32,428 nucleotides of DNA from Sandaracinobacteroides sp964394815 (GCA_964394815.1 CAYMZC010000013.1:1-32428); one strand, 5' to 3'; shown: positions 22,802-30,624, counted from the first letter of the stretch. Notes: generated by a model not told the origin, from the sequence alone. A program made the numbers and translations.

Positions 22802-24096
22802 TGCCGGAACTGAACCTCGACGGCCTTGTCGGCCCGACCCACAATTATGCCGGGCTGAGCCTCGGCAATCTCGCGGCCACCAGCAATGCCGGGCAGGAAA
22901 GCGCGCCACGCAAGGCAGCGCTTCAGGGGCTGGCGAAGATGCGCCTTCTGGTTTCGCTGGGGGTGCCGCAGGGCCTGCTTCTGCCCCATCGCCGCCCCAA
23001 TACGGGCCTGCTGCGCGCCATGGGCTTTGGCGGCATTGATGCGGAAGTGGCCGCAGCCGCAGCGCGCGAGGATGCGCCGCTGCTGGCGGCGGCCTGCTCG
23101 GCCAGCGCCATGTGGACAGCCAATGCCGCAACCGTGAGCCCGGCTGCCGATACCGCCGATGGGCGCACGCACCTGACCGTCGCGAACCTCGCCACCATGG
23201 CGCACCGGGCGCAGGAATGGCCCGAAACACTCGCCCAGCTTCGCCTTGCCTTCGCCGACAGGCGCTTCTTTGCAGTGCACGGGCCGGTTCCGCCCGCCTT
23301 CGGGGATGAAGGGGCTGCCAACCACATGCGGCTTTGTTCCGGGCATGAGGCGCCGGGCCTCGAAGTCTTTGTGCATGGCGAGAACCGGGGCGGCCGCTTC
23401 CCCGCCAGGCAGCATCCGCGCGCCTCGCAGGCCGTGGCGCGCAAACATGGGGTGGATATGGCGCTGTTCACGGCGCAGGCCGCGCGCGCCATCGAAGCGG
23501 GCGCCTTCCACAATGATGTCGTGGCCGTCGCCAACGAAACGGTCCTCTTTGCCCATGAGGCAGCCTTCGAAAACCGGACGGAAACGCTGGAGGCGCTGGC
23601 GGCGCGCGTTCCGGGCTTCACACTGGTGGAAGCGCCCGAGGCCGAGGTTCCGCTGGCCGATGCCATCGCATCCTATGTCTTCAATGCGGCTCTCGTCAGC
23701 CTTGGCGAAGGCATGGCCCTGATCCTGCCGGCAGAAGCGCGGGAAACCCCCAGCGTCAGTGGCTGGCTGGACCGGGTCGTCGCCGATCCGGGCAACCCCA
23801 TCGGCCAGATCCATGTGCTCGACCTGCGGGAATCCATGCGCAATGGCGGCGGCCCGGCCTGCCTCAGGCTGCGGGTCGCCCTGCCGGAAGAGGCGCTCGC
23901 CGCCGTCGACCCGCGCTTCCTGCTGGATGACGCGCGGCTCGACAGGCTGGAGCGGCTGGTCGAACGCTACTGGCCCGAAAGGATCGCCCCGTCAGACCTG
24001 TCCGTCCCGCAGTTCTGGGCCGATACGGCAGATGCCCATGCCGCCCTTCTGGCGCAGCTTGGCATTGCGCCGGAAGAGCTGGGGCTGCCCGGCTGA
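22801..24096 (+). CDS. astB: N-succinylarginine dihydrolase
   Basis: The 431-residue enzyme of the arginine-deiminase-like (pentein) fold hydrolyses succinylarginine to succinylornithine, ammonia and CO2, AST step 2. The N-terminus LNLDGLVGPTHNYAGLSLGN is the AstB hallmark. The catalytic triad is visible as E170 (FGDEGAANHMRL), H237 (AFHNDVVAVAN) and C354 (GGGPACLRLRV). The ATG overlaps the astD stop. A long open frame running in from upstream in this frame is a shadow of astD. The last gene of the run; it ends seven bases from the stop of the opposing M13 peptidase. Confidence 0.96.
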   Translation: MPELNLDGLVGPTHNYAGLSLGNLAATSNAGQESAPRKAALQGLAKMRLLVSLGVPQGLLLPHRRPNTGLLRAMGFGGIDAEVAAAAAREDAPLLAAACSASAMWTANAATVSPAADTADGRTHLTVANLATMAHRAQEWPETLAQLRLAFADRRFFAVHGPVPPAFGDEGAANHMRLCSGHEAPGLEVFVHGENRGGRFPARQHPRASQAVARKHGVDMALFTAQAARAIEAGAFHNDVVAVANETVLFAHEAAFENRTETLEALAARVPGFTLVEAPEAEVPLADAIASYVFNAALVSLGEGMALILPAEARETPSVSGWLDRVVADPGNPIGQIHVLDLRESMRNGGGPACLRLRVALPEEALAAVDPRFLLDDARLDRLERLVERYWPERIAPSDLSVPQFWADTADAHAALLAQLGIAPEELGLPG

Positions 24097-24103
24097 ACGC
24101 GGC

Positions 24104-26158
24104 CTACCAGATGCGGATTCGCTCGTCCTCGGGCAGGTAGAGGGCGTCGCCGGGCTTCACGTCGAATGCCTTGTACCAGGCATCATGGTTGCGCACGACA
24201 CGGGCCCGGAAATGGCTGGGCGTGTGCGGGCCGACAGCCAGCTGCCGCTCCAGCGCGCTTTCACGATATTTTGACCGCCAGATCTGCGCAAAGCCGAGGA
24301 AGAAGCGCTGGTCGCCGCTCTTGCCGTCGATGTCCGGCGCCGGCTTGCCACCGAGCGAGCGCTGCCAGGCCTCGTGCGCGATCGACAGGCCGGCGAGGTC
24401 GGCGATATTCTCGCCAAGCGCCAGCCGCCCGTTGACCGGCTTGCCCGGAAGCGGCTCATAGGCGCCATATTGGGCAACGACCTTGTCGGCGAGCTTGCCG
24501 AACCTTTCGACATCGGCAGGCGACCACCAGTCGGCGAGCTTGCCGTCGGGGTCGAACTTGCGGCCCTGGTCATCGAAATGGTGCAGGATCTCGTGCCCGA
24601 TCACCGCACCGATGCCGCCATAGTTCACGGCCGGATCGGCCTTCGGGTCGAAGAAGGGCGCCTGCAGGATGGCCGCCGGGAAGACGATCTCGTTCCAGCC
24701 GAAATTGGCATAGGCGTTCACGGTCATCGGAGTCATGAACCATTCGCGCCGGTCGATCGGCTTGCCGAGCTTGGCGAGGTTGCGGGCATGATCGAACCGC
24801 GCGGCGCGCTCCAGATTGCCGAGCGCATCGCCACGCACGACGGTCAGGTCGGAATAGTCCCGCCAGACTTCTGGATAGCCGATCTTCGGCGTGAAGCGGG
24901 CAAGCTTCGCCCGCGCCTTCTCGCGCGTGGCCTTGTCCATCCAGGCGAGGTTGGCGAGCCGGTCGTCCATCACGGCAAGGATGTTGCGCACCAGCGCATC
25001 CATCTGCGCCTTGGCCTCGGGCGGGAAATGGCGGGCGACATAGACTTCGCCCACGGCCTCGCCCAGCGCCGAGGAGGTGGCATCCACCGCGCGCTTCCAG
25101 CGCTCCTCGATCTTCGGCGTGCCGTTCAGCCTTGTGCCGTGGAAGGCAAAGGCCTCGTCCTGGAAGGACTTCGGCAGCACGTCTGCGGCGGCACGCAGCG
25201 CATGATAGGCGAGATAGTCGCGCCAGGCCTCCAGCGCATGCCCTTCCACCAGCTTCGCCGTGCCGGCGATGGCCGAAGGCTGGCCGATGTTGATCTCCGT
25301 CTGGCCGGAAAGCCCGGCGGCCGACAGGAAGCTCGACCAGTCGACGCCGGGATAGCGGGCCGCAAGGTCGGCGACAGCCACCGGATTGTGCCGCCGATCG
25401 GCCTGCCGTGTCTCCACCGGGCTCCAGTGCGCCTGTGCGATCGCGCGCTCCAGTCCGATCACCCGCGCCGCACGCTCGGCCGGCGCATCATAGCCGGCCA
25501 GCGCCAGCATGCGGGCGACATGGGCCTCATAGGCGGCAGCGGTTTCGGCGAACTTCTCCTCGAGATAATAATCCCGGTTGGGCATGCCCAGGCCCGACTG
25601 GTAAACGGACGCCACCATCTTCGACGGATCCTTCAGATCCTGCCCGATGCCGACGCGCAGCGGTATGGCCGAGCGCAGGGCATTGGCTTCGCCAAGGGCC
25701 GAAGCAAGCTGGGCGCGCGTCGCGATTGCGGCGATGGCGTCCAGCCGGGGCTTCAGCGGCGCAAGGCCCAGCGCCTCGATGCGGGCTTCGTCGCGATAGC
25801 TGGCATAATAGTCGCCCGCCTTGCGGGCAGGGCCGGTCAGGCTCTCGTTGGCGGCCAGATCATCGAGAATGGCGCGCGTGCGCGTCTGGCTGAGATCGCG
25901 CAGATGGTGGAACATGCCGAACTGGGCGCGATCCTCGGGGATGGGGTTCGCCCGGTCCCAGGCGCCGCTTGCATGGGCGTAGAAATCATCGCCGGGCCTG
26001 ACAGCGGGATCCATGCCGTCAACATCGAAACCCCAGGCGCCAATGACCGGCCCTGCGGGTGCGGCCGGCGCTTCGGCGCCAGCGGCCCTGGCGGCCTGGG
26101 CAAAAGCGAGGGGCGCTGCAGCCGCCAGAAGAAGGGCGGCAAGGGGAAGGGCTTTCAT
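24104..26158 (-). CDS. M13 family zinc metallopeptidase (neprilysin-like), secreted
   Basis: The 684-residue protein has a signal peptide (MKALPLAALLLAAAAPLAFA) and the two M13 domains. The gluzincin site is HEILH at 522-526, followed by HFDDQGRKFD, with the third zinc ligand E583 in GENIADLAG and D587 behind it. VNAYANFGWNEIVFPAAILQ is the substrate-binding N-A-Y block. The C-terminal W fits the family. M13 enzymes cut peptides of up to about 40 residues in the periplasm or outside. The start at 26158 has AAGGA upstream; the longer open frame is a shadow of pduO. It is last of a minus-strand run, 29 bases after the adenosyltransferase. Confidence 0.94.
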   Translation of the reverse strand: MKALPLAALLLAAAAPLAFAQAARAAGAEAPAAPAGPVIGAWGFDVDGMDPAVRPGDDFYAHASGAWDRANPIPEDRAQFGMFHHLRDLSQTRTRAILDDLAANESLTGPARKAGDYYASYRDEARIEALGLAPLKPRLDAIAAIATRAQLASALGEANALRSAIPLRVGIGQDLKDPSKMVASVYQSGLGMPNRDYYLEEKFAETAAAYEAHVARMLALAGYDAPAERAARVIGLERAIAQAHWSPVETRQADRRHNPVAVADLAARYPGVDWSSFLSAAGLSGQTEINIGQPSAIAGTAKLVEGHALEAWRDYLAYHALRAAADVLPKSFQDEAFAFHGTRLNGTPKIEERWKRAVDATSSALGEAVGEVYVARHFPPEAKAQMDALVRNILAVMDDRLANLAWMDKATREKARAKLARFTPKIGYPEVWRDYSDLTVVRGDALGNLERAARFDHARNLAKLGKPIDRREWFMTPMTVNAYANFGWNEIVFPAAILQAPFFDPKADPAVNYGGIGAVIGHEILHHFDDQGRKFDPDGKLADWWSPADVERFGKLADKVVAQYGAYEPLPGKPVNGRLALGENIADLAGLSIAHEAWQRSLGGKPAPDIDGKSGDQRFFLGFAQIWRSKYRESALERQLAVGPHTPSHFRARVVRNHDAWYKAFDVKPGDALYLPEDERIRIW

Positions 26159-26187
26159 CGTCTTGTCTTTCCTTGTCGATCTTCGGA

Positions 26188-26778
26188 TCAGCGGTTGCCG
26201 GCGGGAACCCACAGCACATCGCCGTTTCCGCCCGCGCCCGGGCGGTTCACGAAGCGGGCCATCACGAACAGATGATCGGACAGCCGGTTGAGATAGTGGA
26301 TCGCCAGCGGGTTCACCGGGGTTTCGGCAGCCGCCGTCACGGCATCGCGTTCGGCCCTGCGCACGATGGTGCGCGCCACATGCAGATGCGCCGCCAGTGC
26401 CGAGCCGCCCGGCAGGATGAAGCTGTTGAGCGGCTCCAGCACGGCGTTCATCGCGTCGATTTCCGCTTCCAGCCGCCGGACCTGGCTGGGCACGATCCGC
26501 AGCGGCTCCCATTCCGGCATGGTGCCGCCGGGCAGGAAATCATCGCCCGGCGTCGCCAGATCCGCGCCGACATCGAAAAGGTCGTTCTGGATCCTCAGAA
26601 GCATGGGCGCGGCGTCATCGCCGGCGTGCAGCATGGCCACGCCAAGGGCGGAATTGGCTTCGTCCACCGTGCCATAGGCGGCCACGCGGGCGGAATCCTT
26701 GCGCAGGCGGGAGCCATCGGCAAGGCCCGTCGTGCCGTCGTCGCCCGTGCGGGTGTAGATGCGGTTCAGCTTCACCAT
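26188..26778 (-). CDS. PduO-type ATP:cob(I)alamin adenosyltransferase
   Basis: The 196-residue enzyme attaches the adenosyl group of ATP to cob(I)alamin, making coenzyme B12. The family opening IYTRTGDDGTTGLADGSR (7-24), YGTVDEANSALG (35-46), and the late blocks VARTIVRRAERDAV and NRLSDHLFVMARFVN are all present. No other cobalamin gene, B12 riboswitch or B12-dependent enzyme is adjacent; the hosts usually use it for methylmalonyl-CoA mutase or ribonucleotide reductase. It follows the HIG1 gene by nine bases on the same strand and precedes the M13 peptidase. Confidence 0.95.
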   Translation of the reverse strand: MVKLNRIYTRTGDDGTTGLADGSRLRKDSARVAAYGTVDEANSALGVAMLHAGDDAAPMLLRIQNDLFDVGADLATPGDDFLPGGTMPEWEPLRIVPSQVRRLEAEIDAMNAVLEPLNSFILPGGSALAAHLHVARTIVRRAERDAVTAAAETPVNPLAIHYLNRLSDHLFVMARFVNRPGAGGNGDVLWVPAGNR

Positions 26779-26787
26779 GGCCCGTGC

Positions 26788-26997
26788 CTAGCTCGCCAGC
26801 CCGCGGCCGCCCAGGATCAGCAGGATGATGACCAGCAGGATGGTGATCATCTGGAAGGTGACGCGAAGCGACATGAACTTGTTCGACTGCGCGCCGGTGA
26901 TGTCCTTGCCGCTCGCCATGGTGATGATGCCGCGGATCAGCACATAGGCCGTCGCCAGCGCCGCCAGGACGATAAGGGCGATGAGAAGAGCGTTCAT
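26788..26997 (-). CDS. HIG1-domain small membrane protein
   Basis: The 69-residue protein has two membrane segments (about 2-22 and 47-64) joined by a short basic loop ending SNKFMSLRVTFQM. This is the HIG1 pattern (hypoxia-induced gene 1 domain; mitochondrial relatives bind respiratory supercomplexes or cytochrome oxidase). Bacterial members are mostly uncharacterised. The ATG at 26995-26997 is preferred over an upstream start in the same frame, which has no family support. This start codon lies inside the left arm of a 36-base near-perfect palindrome. The gene sits between PEPxxWA-CTERM gene 4 and pduO on one strand. Confidence 0.78.
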   Translation of the reverse strand: MNALLIALIVLAALATAYVLIRGIITMASGKDITGAQSNKFMSLRVTFQMITILLVIILLILGGRGLAS

Positions 26998-27024
26998 GCG
27001 CCCACATGTAGGCGCATGAACGCT
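26989..27024. promoter_or_regulatory. 36-base near-perfect palindrome enclosing the HIG1 start codon
   Basis: AGCGTTCATGCGCC (26989-27002) and GGCGCATGAACGCT (27011-27024) are perfect inverted copies. The eight bases between them (CACATGTA) continue the symmetry with ACATGT, leaving one mismatched pair in 36 bases. The HIG1 ATG is in one arm and its mirror copy ATG in the other. In RNA this would be a 14-bp stem hiding the start codon and ribosome-binding region; in DNA it could be an operator. It is 32 bases downstream of the stop of PEPxxWA-CTERM gene 4. Confidence 0.75.
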
Positions 27025-27036
27025 GGAATGCACCGC

Positions 27037-27054
27037 AAAAATGCCCGGCGGGGC
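27037..27054 (-). terminator. Weak intrinsic terminator after PEPxxWA-CTERM gene 4
   Basis: On the minus strand, directly after the stop codon, GCCC-CGCC-GGGC forms a short four-base stem followed by ATTTTT (complement of 27037-27042). The stem is short, so termination would be partial and readthrough into the HIG1 palindrome is likely. Confidence 0.4.
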
Positions 27055-27055
27055 T

Positions 27056-27838
27056 TCAGGCTGCGGCCATGCGCCGCCGCCTGAGGCTGGCGCCCACCAG
27101 CCCGAAACCGGCGATCATCATCGCCCATGTCGCCGGCTCGGGCACGGCGGGGGCGTCCAGACGAAAGACGCCGAACTGCAGCTGCGAGGCCCCGAATCGG
27201 GCGAGCGGCAGGGCATTGAGGGCCTGCTGGCTGGCCGGCATGCCGGCCCTGACATCGAAGGACAGGAAGGTCGGCCCGTTGATCCACAGCTGGTCGAGCG
27301 GCGGAATGGCCGCCGAACCGAGCAGCGTCGGCGCACCACCCTGAACAACGGTCGAGCGGCCGAAGACAAAGCCGGAGACGAACGCATCAGCCGGCAGCGG
27401 CGCATCGGTCATGAAGGCGGGCTGGAAGCCGGGCACGAAGGCCGTGGTTTCGGAATAGATCAGCTGGTCGATCCGCCCGCCCGAACCCGCCGCGCCATCG
27501 TTGATGGCAAAGAGCGCGCCGCGCGCGGCCGGCGTCTGCATGATCGTCCACGGGCCGACCGACAGGGCGAAGCTGGTGACGGCATAGGGATAGAGGCGCG
27601 CCTCGCCAACGCCGCCCGGCGAGGCGACATCGATGCCGGCAACGCTGTCATCGATGGTGAAGGCGAAGCTCATGAACTGCTGGTGGAACGGCACGCCCTG
27701 CAGCACAGGCACGCCACCCGGGTTGGAAGGCGTCTGGACAGCGATGGCAGAGCCGAGAACAAGCCAGCTGGCCGCTGCCGCAGGCGCAGCAGCCAGACAG
27801 AAAGCACCCGCCAGAGCGAGCACGGAACCCCTGATCAT
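27056..27838 (-). CDS. PEPxxWA-CTERM secreted protein (copy 4)
   Basis: The 260-residue protein has a signal peptide (about 1-23, ending AAAAS). The mostly hydrophobic, beta-rich ectodomain has FVSGFVFGRSTVVQ and no Cys outside the signal. The tail is VPEPATWAMMIAGFGLVG from residue 232, then ASLRRRR. The function is unknown. GGGGG precedes the ATG by five bases. It lies 42 bases after gluQ on the same strand and may be transcribed with it. The tail DNA is similar to, but clearly diverged from, that of copies 2 and 3. Confidence 0.83.
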   Translation of the reverse strand: MIRGSVLALAGAFCLAAAPAAAASWLVLGSAIAVQTPSNPGGVPVLQGVPFHQQFMSFAFTIDDSVAGIDVASPGGVGEARLYPYAVTSFALSVGPWTIMQTPAARGALFAINDGAAGSGGRIDQLIYSETTAFVPGFQPAFMTDAPLPADAFVSGFVFGRSTVVQGGAPTLLGSAAIPPLDQLWINGPTFLSFDVRAGMPASQQALNALPLARFGASQLQFGVFRLDAPAVPEPATWAMMIAGFGLVGASLRRRRMAAA

Positions 27839-27880
27839 GGAAACCCCCGTTAATCTTTGAGAACAGGCAGGATTTACGCC

Positions 27881-28774
27881 TTACACATGCATGTTGCTCG
27901 CATGGACTTCGGGCTTTGGCAAGTGCCTGTCCGGGCCTTCCGGCGGCTCGGCGCGCAGCCTGTCGGCAAGCGCCTTTCCGTCCATGCCGCCGGCCCTGAG
28001 GGATGCCAGCGTTTCGGCCTTGTCGCGCTTGGCGAGCCGTCGGCCATCTTCGGCCAGAAGCAGGGCGTGATGCAGATATTGCGGTGGCTCGAGACCGAGC
28101 AGATGCTGCAGCAGGCGCTGCACATGGGTCGCCTCGAACAGGTCGCGGCCGCGAACGATCCGGGAGATGCCCTGGAAGCCATCATCCACCACGGCGGCCA
28201 GCATGTAGCCGACCCCGATGTCGCGGCGGGCCAGCACGATGTCGCCACCCGCCGCCGGATCGGCCTCGACCCCACCCGCCAGGGCATCCTGCCAGGAAAG
28301 CGGACCGGAAAGGGCCAGCGCCTTTTCCACATCCAGCCGGATGGCATGCGGTTCCCGTTGCATGCGGCGCCCGGCCTCCTCCGCCGGCAGCGCCCTGCAG
28401 GTGCCGGGATAGACAGGCGGCATGCCATGCGGGGCGCTGGAGGCCTGGGCGATGTCGGCGCGCGTGCAGAAGCAGGGATAGGTCAGGCCCATGCCCGCCA
28501 GCCGCGCCAGCGCCGCTGCATGTGCCTCCCGGCGGGTCGACTGCAGGAGCGGCGGGGCGTCGAACCCGAGGCCCAGCCAGCGGAGATCCTCGAGCAGGGC
28601 TTGCGTGAACCCGGGGCGGCACCGCCCGGTGTCGATATCCTCGATGCGCAGCAGGAAACGGCCCCCGCCCGCGCGTGCGAGATCATGCGCAAGAACCGCC
28701 GACCAGGCATGGCCAAGGTGCAGCAAGCCCGTAGGCGAAGGGGCGAAGCGCGTGATAAGTTGTGGATGCGGCAT
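27881..28774 (-). CDS. gluQ: Glutamyl-Q tRNA(Asp) synthetase
   Basis: This 297-residue enzyme activates glutamate without tRNA and attaches it to the queuosine base at the wobble position of tRNA(Asp). It is a truncated class I synthetase: RFAPSPTGLLHLGHAWSA at 9-26 has the HIGH-like motif, the zinc site is C101, C103, Y122 and C126, and KRDK at 249-252 stands for KMSKS. No anticodon-binding domain is present. It links functionally to queC/queE in the same window, since its substrate is queuosine-modified tRNA. The ATG at 28772-28774 fits the family; a TTG 11 codons upstream is possible. It is divergent from the HNH gene. Confidence 0.94.
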   Translation of the reverse strand: MPHPQLITRFAPSPTGLLHLGHAWSAVLAHDLARAGGGRFLLRIEDIDTGRCRPGFTQALLEDLRWLGLGFDAPPLLQSTRREAHAAALARLAGMGLTYPCFCTRADIAQASSAPHGMPPVYPGTCRALPAEEAGRRMQREPHAIRLDVEKALALSGPLSWQDALAGGVEADPAAGGDIVLARRDIGVGYMLAAVVDDGFQGISRIVRGRDLFEATHVQRLLQHLLGLEPPQYLHHALLLAEDGRRLAKRDKAETLASLRAGGMDGKALADRLRAEPPEGPDRHLPKPEVHASNMHV

Positions 28775-28821
28775 GTGGGGCCAGAGACTCCGGCTTGATT
28801 TTCCCAATATCTGGTGCTGTC

Positions 28822-28848
28822 ATACCATCGACATACAGCCTCTGGTAT
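28822..28848. promoter_or_regulatory. Inverted repeat between gluQ and the HNH gene
   Basis: ATACCA (28822-28827) and TGGTAT (28843-28848) are perfect inverted half-sites with 15 bases between. They lie in the 175-base divergent region near its most A/T-rich part. They could be an operator with half-sites about two turns apart. No promoter boxes could be fixed. Confidence 0.3.
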
Positions 28849-28949
28849 AGGGGCTCACGGAACTGGTGCAGGCGTGGGAATGCGGCTGCCCGAAGTGCGA
28901 TAGGGCCGGCACGAACCACCCTGCTCCCGAACCTTGAGGAGCGGCGCCG

Positions 28950-29540
28950 ATGTATCACCCCGATCTTCTGGACGAACGCCAGGCCCGGCAATGGGCATCA
29001 CCGCAGGCTTGCCCGGCGCTGGTGCTGAATGCCGACTACACCCCGCTGAGCTATTATCCGCTATCGCTCTGGAGCTGGCAGGACGCCATCAAGGCCGCCT
29101 TCCTCGAACGGGTGAATGTGGTGGCCGAATATGAGCGGGAAGTCCGCAGCCCGGGCTTCACCATGCGGCTGCCATCGGTCGTCGCGCTCAGGCAATATGT
29201 GAAGCCGTCGCAAACCCCGGCCTTCACCCGCTTCAACCTCTTCCTGCGCGACCGCTTCAGCTGCCAATATTGCGGCGCGCGCGAGGAACTCACCTTCGAT
29301 CATGTGGTGCCGCGCACCTATGGCGGGCGCACCACCTGGACCAATGTTACAACGGCCTGTGCGCCCTGCAACCTGCGCAAGGGCGGGCGCACGCCGGCTG
29401 AAGCGGGCATGCTGCCCCGGCAGCGGCCATTCCAGCCCACCAGCCACCAGCTGCAGGAAAACGGCCGCGGCTTCCCGCCCCACCACTGCCATGAGACCTG
29501 GCGGGACTATCTCTATTGGGACAGCGAACTGGAGGCCTGA
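28950..29540 (+). CDS. HNH endonuclease family protein
   Basis: The 196-residue protein has a C-terminal HNH fold: C105 and C108 (FSCQYCGA), D117-H118 (LTFDHVVPRTYGG), N132, C137 and C140 with N141 (ACAPCNLRKGG). The four cysteines bind a structural zinc and the Asp-His with Asn/His bind the catalytic metal. The N-terminal part (VLNADYTPLSYYPLSLWSWQ, then DAIKAAFLERV) belongs to a widespread bacterial HNH group of unknown role, seen as a stand-alone housekeeping gene rather than in restriction or homing systems. GAGGAG is a good ribosome-binding site. No methylase or toxin partner lies nearby. It converges on ndk. Confidence 0.9.
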   Translation: MYHPDLLDERQARQWASPQACPALVLNADYTPLSYYPLSLWSWQDAIKAAFLERVNVVAEYEREVRSPGFTMRLPSVVALRQYVKPSQTPAFTRFNLFLRDRFSCQYCGAREELTFDHVVPRTYGGRTTWTNVTTACAPCNLRKGGRTPAEAGMLPRQRPFQPTSHQLQENGRGFPPHHCHETWRDYLYWDSELEA

Positions 29541-29583
29541 CGGGCGGCGTCAGGCTGCCCGCTGTGGCAGACTGACGGGCGGC
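29535..29583. terminator. Hairpin across the HNH stop codon plus a 12-bp direct repeat
   Basis: GCCTGAC (29535-29541, containing the TGA stop) pairs with GTCAGGC (29549-29555) around a seven-base loop. CTGACGGGCGGC occurs at 29537-29548 and again at 29572-29583, and CTGCC/GGCAG can form a further small stem between them. There is no T-run. ndk ends about 35 bases beyond, from the other side. Confidence 0.4.
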
Positions 29584-29618
29584 ACCATGCCGCCCTCAGC
29601 CCCTGCCATGCCAGGTCT

Positions 29619-30041
29619 TCAGCCGACGATGTCTTCCGGCTTGAAGAAGAAGGCGATCTCGATCGCGGCATTCTCCGCGCTGTCGGAGCCATGCACCGAA
29701 TTGGCCTCGTTGCTTTCGGCCAGTTCGCGGCGGATGGTGCCCGGCTCGGCATTCTCGGGGTTGGTGGCGCCCATCACGCGGCGGTTGAGGGCGACGGCAT
29801 CCTCCCCTTCCAGCACCTGCACCACGACCGGGCCGGATGTCATGAAGGCAACGAGATCGTTGAAGAAGGGGCGCTCCTTGTGGACGGCATAGAAGCCTTC
29901 GGCCTGTTCCTTCGTCATGCGGATGCGCCTGGAGGCGACGACGCGCAGGCCGGCCTCTTCCAGCATGGCGGTGACCTTGCCGGTCAGGTTGCGGCGGGTG
30001 GCGTCGGGCTTGATGATGGAAAAGGTGCGTGTCACGGCCAT
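29619..30041 (-). CDS. ndk: Nucleoside diphosphate kinase
   Basis: The 140-residue enzyme equilibrates nucleoside di- and triphosphates by a phospho-histidine. The start MAVTRTFSIIKPDATRRNLT is the family's, and H117 in NSVHGSDSAENA is the catalytic histidine. PENAEPGTIR and the C-terminal FFFKPEDIV also fit. The length is standard. AGGA lies about nine bases before the ATG at 30041; the long upstream open frame is an artefact that runs through rnpB. The gene lies 119 bases downstream of the rnpB 3' end on the same strand. Confidence 0.97.
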   Translation of the reverse strand: MAVTRTFSIIKPDATRRNLTGKVTAMLEEAGLRVVASRRIRMTKEQAEGFYAVHKERPFFNDLVAFMTSGPVVVQVLEGEDAVALNRRVMGATNPENAEPGTIRRELAESNEANSVHGSDSAENAAIEIAFFFKPEDIVG

Positions 30042-30154
30042 TGGGGGCATCCTGTGCTGTTCTGGAAAGTGGCGCGCGCTTAGCCGCAACTGCTGCACCG
30101 CACAAGCCATCACGAAGCCTGCCCCGCCGGCAGGGCGCGCGGGCCGGACGGCGG

Positions 30155-30174
30155 AAAAAAGGGTGCCAGACGCC
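30155..30174 (-). terminator. End of rnpB: T-run after the P1 helix
   Basis: On the minus strand the closing strand of P1 (GGCGTCTGGCACCC) is followed directly by TTTTTT (complement of 30155-30160). This gives a likely transcript end for rnpB. Confidence 0.6.
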
Positions 30175-30558
30175 CTGTAAGCCGGGTTCTGTCCGGGGGT
30201 TTCCCCCCTGGGCGACCATTCCTCTGGGGTGCATGTCGCCACGCACCTCTAGCAACCAACCCGCACGCTCCGGCCGGATCAGGCCTGCCCGGATCGCTCC
30301 GGACGCGGCGCGCCTATTCGGTCTTGCTCCCGGTGGGGTTTACCATGCCACCCCTGTTGCCAGGGGCGCGGTGCGCTCTTGCCGCACCCTTTCGACCTTG
30401 CCGCAAGCCCCCCGAAGGCGGCCCGTGCGGCGGTCTGCTTTCTGTTGCACTGTCCCTGGGGTTGCCCCCGGCGGGCGTTACCCGCCACCGTCGATCCCTG
30501 GAGCCCGGACTTTCCTCGAGCTGTTTCCACCCCGCGGCCGCCCAGGCATCTGGCACCC
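30161..30558 (-). ncRNA. rnpB: RNase P RNA (bacterial type A)
   Basis: This catalytic RNA trims the 5' leader of pre-tRNAs. On the minus strand the conserved blocks appear in order. The P1 5' strand GGGTGCCAGATGCC (complement of 30545-30558) pairs with GGCGTCTGGCACCC (complement of 30161-30174). GAGGAAAGTCCGGGCTCC is the complement of 30500-30517. Next come ACAGAAAGCAGACCGCC, then GGTAAACCCCACCGGGAGCA with AGACCGAATAG. GAGGAATGGTCGCC and ACAGAACCCGGCTTACAGG (complement of 30174-30192) close the molecule. The mature 5' end may be a few bases further out, near 30565. Reading frames on either strand through it are spurious. It is divergent from the small membrane protein gene. Confidence 0.96.
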
Positions 30559-30624
30559 GCTTCACTTGTCAACGCGGGTCGGAAAGGTCAAGCTTGGCCC
30601 CGATCAAAAAACAGGAGGGCGACG

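Noticed and set aside
26188..28774. B12 riboswitch upstream of the adenosyltransferase
   Set aside because: The gene starts nine bases after the HIG1 gene and no B12-box-like sequence is visible in the run.
28950..29540. Homing or restriction endonuclease system
   Set aside because: The HNH gene has no methyltransferase, intron, intein or immunity partner, and its codon use and GC content look like those of its neighbours.
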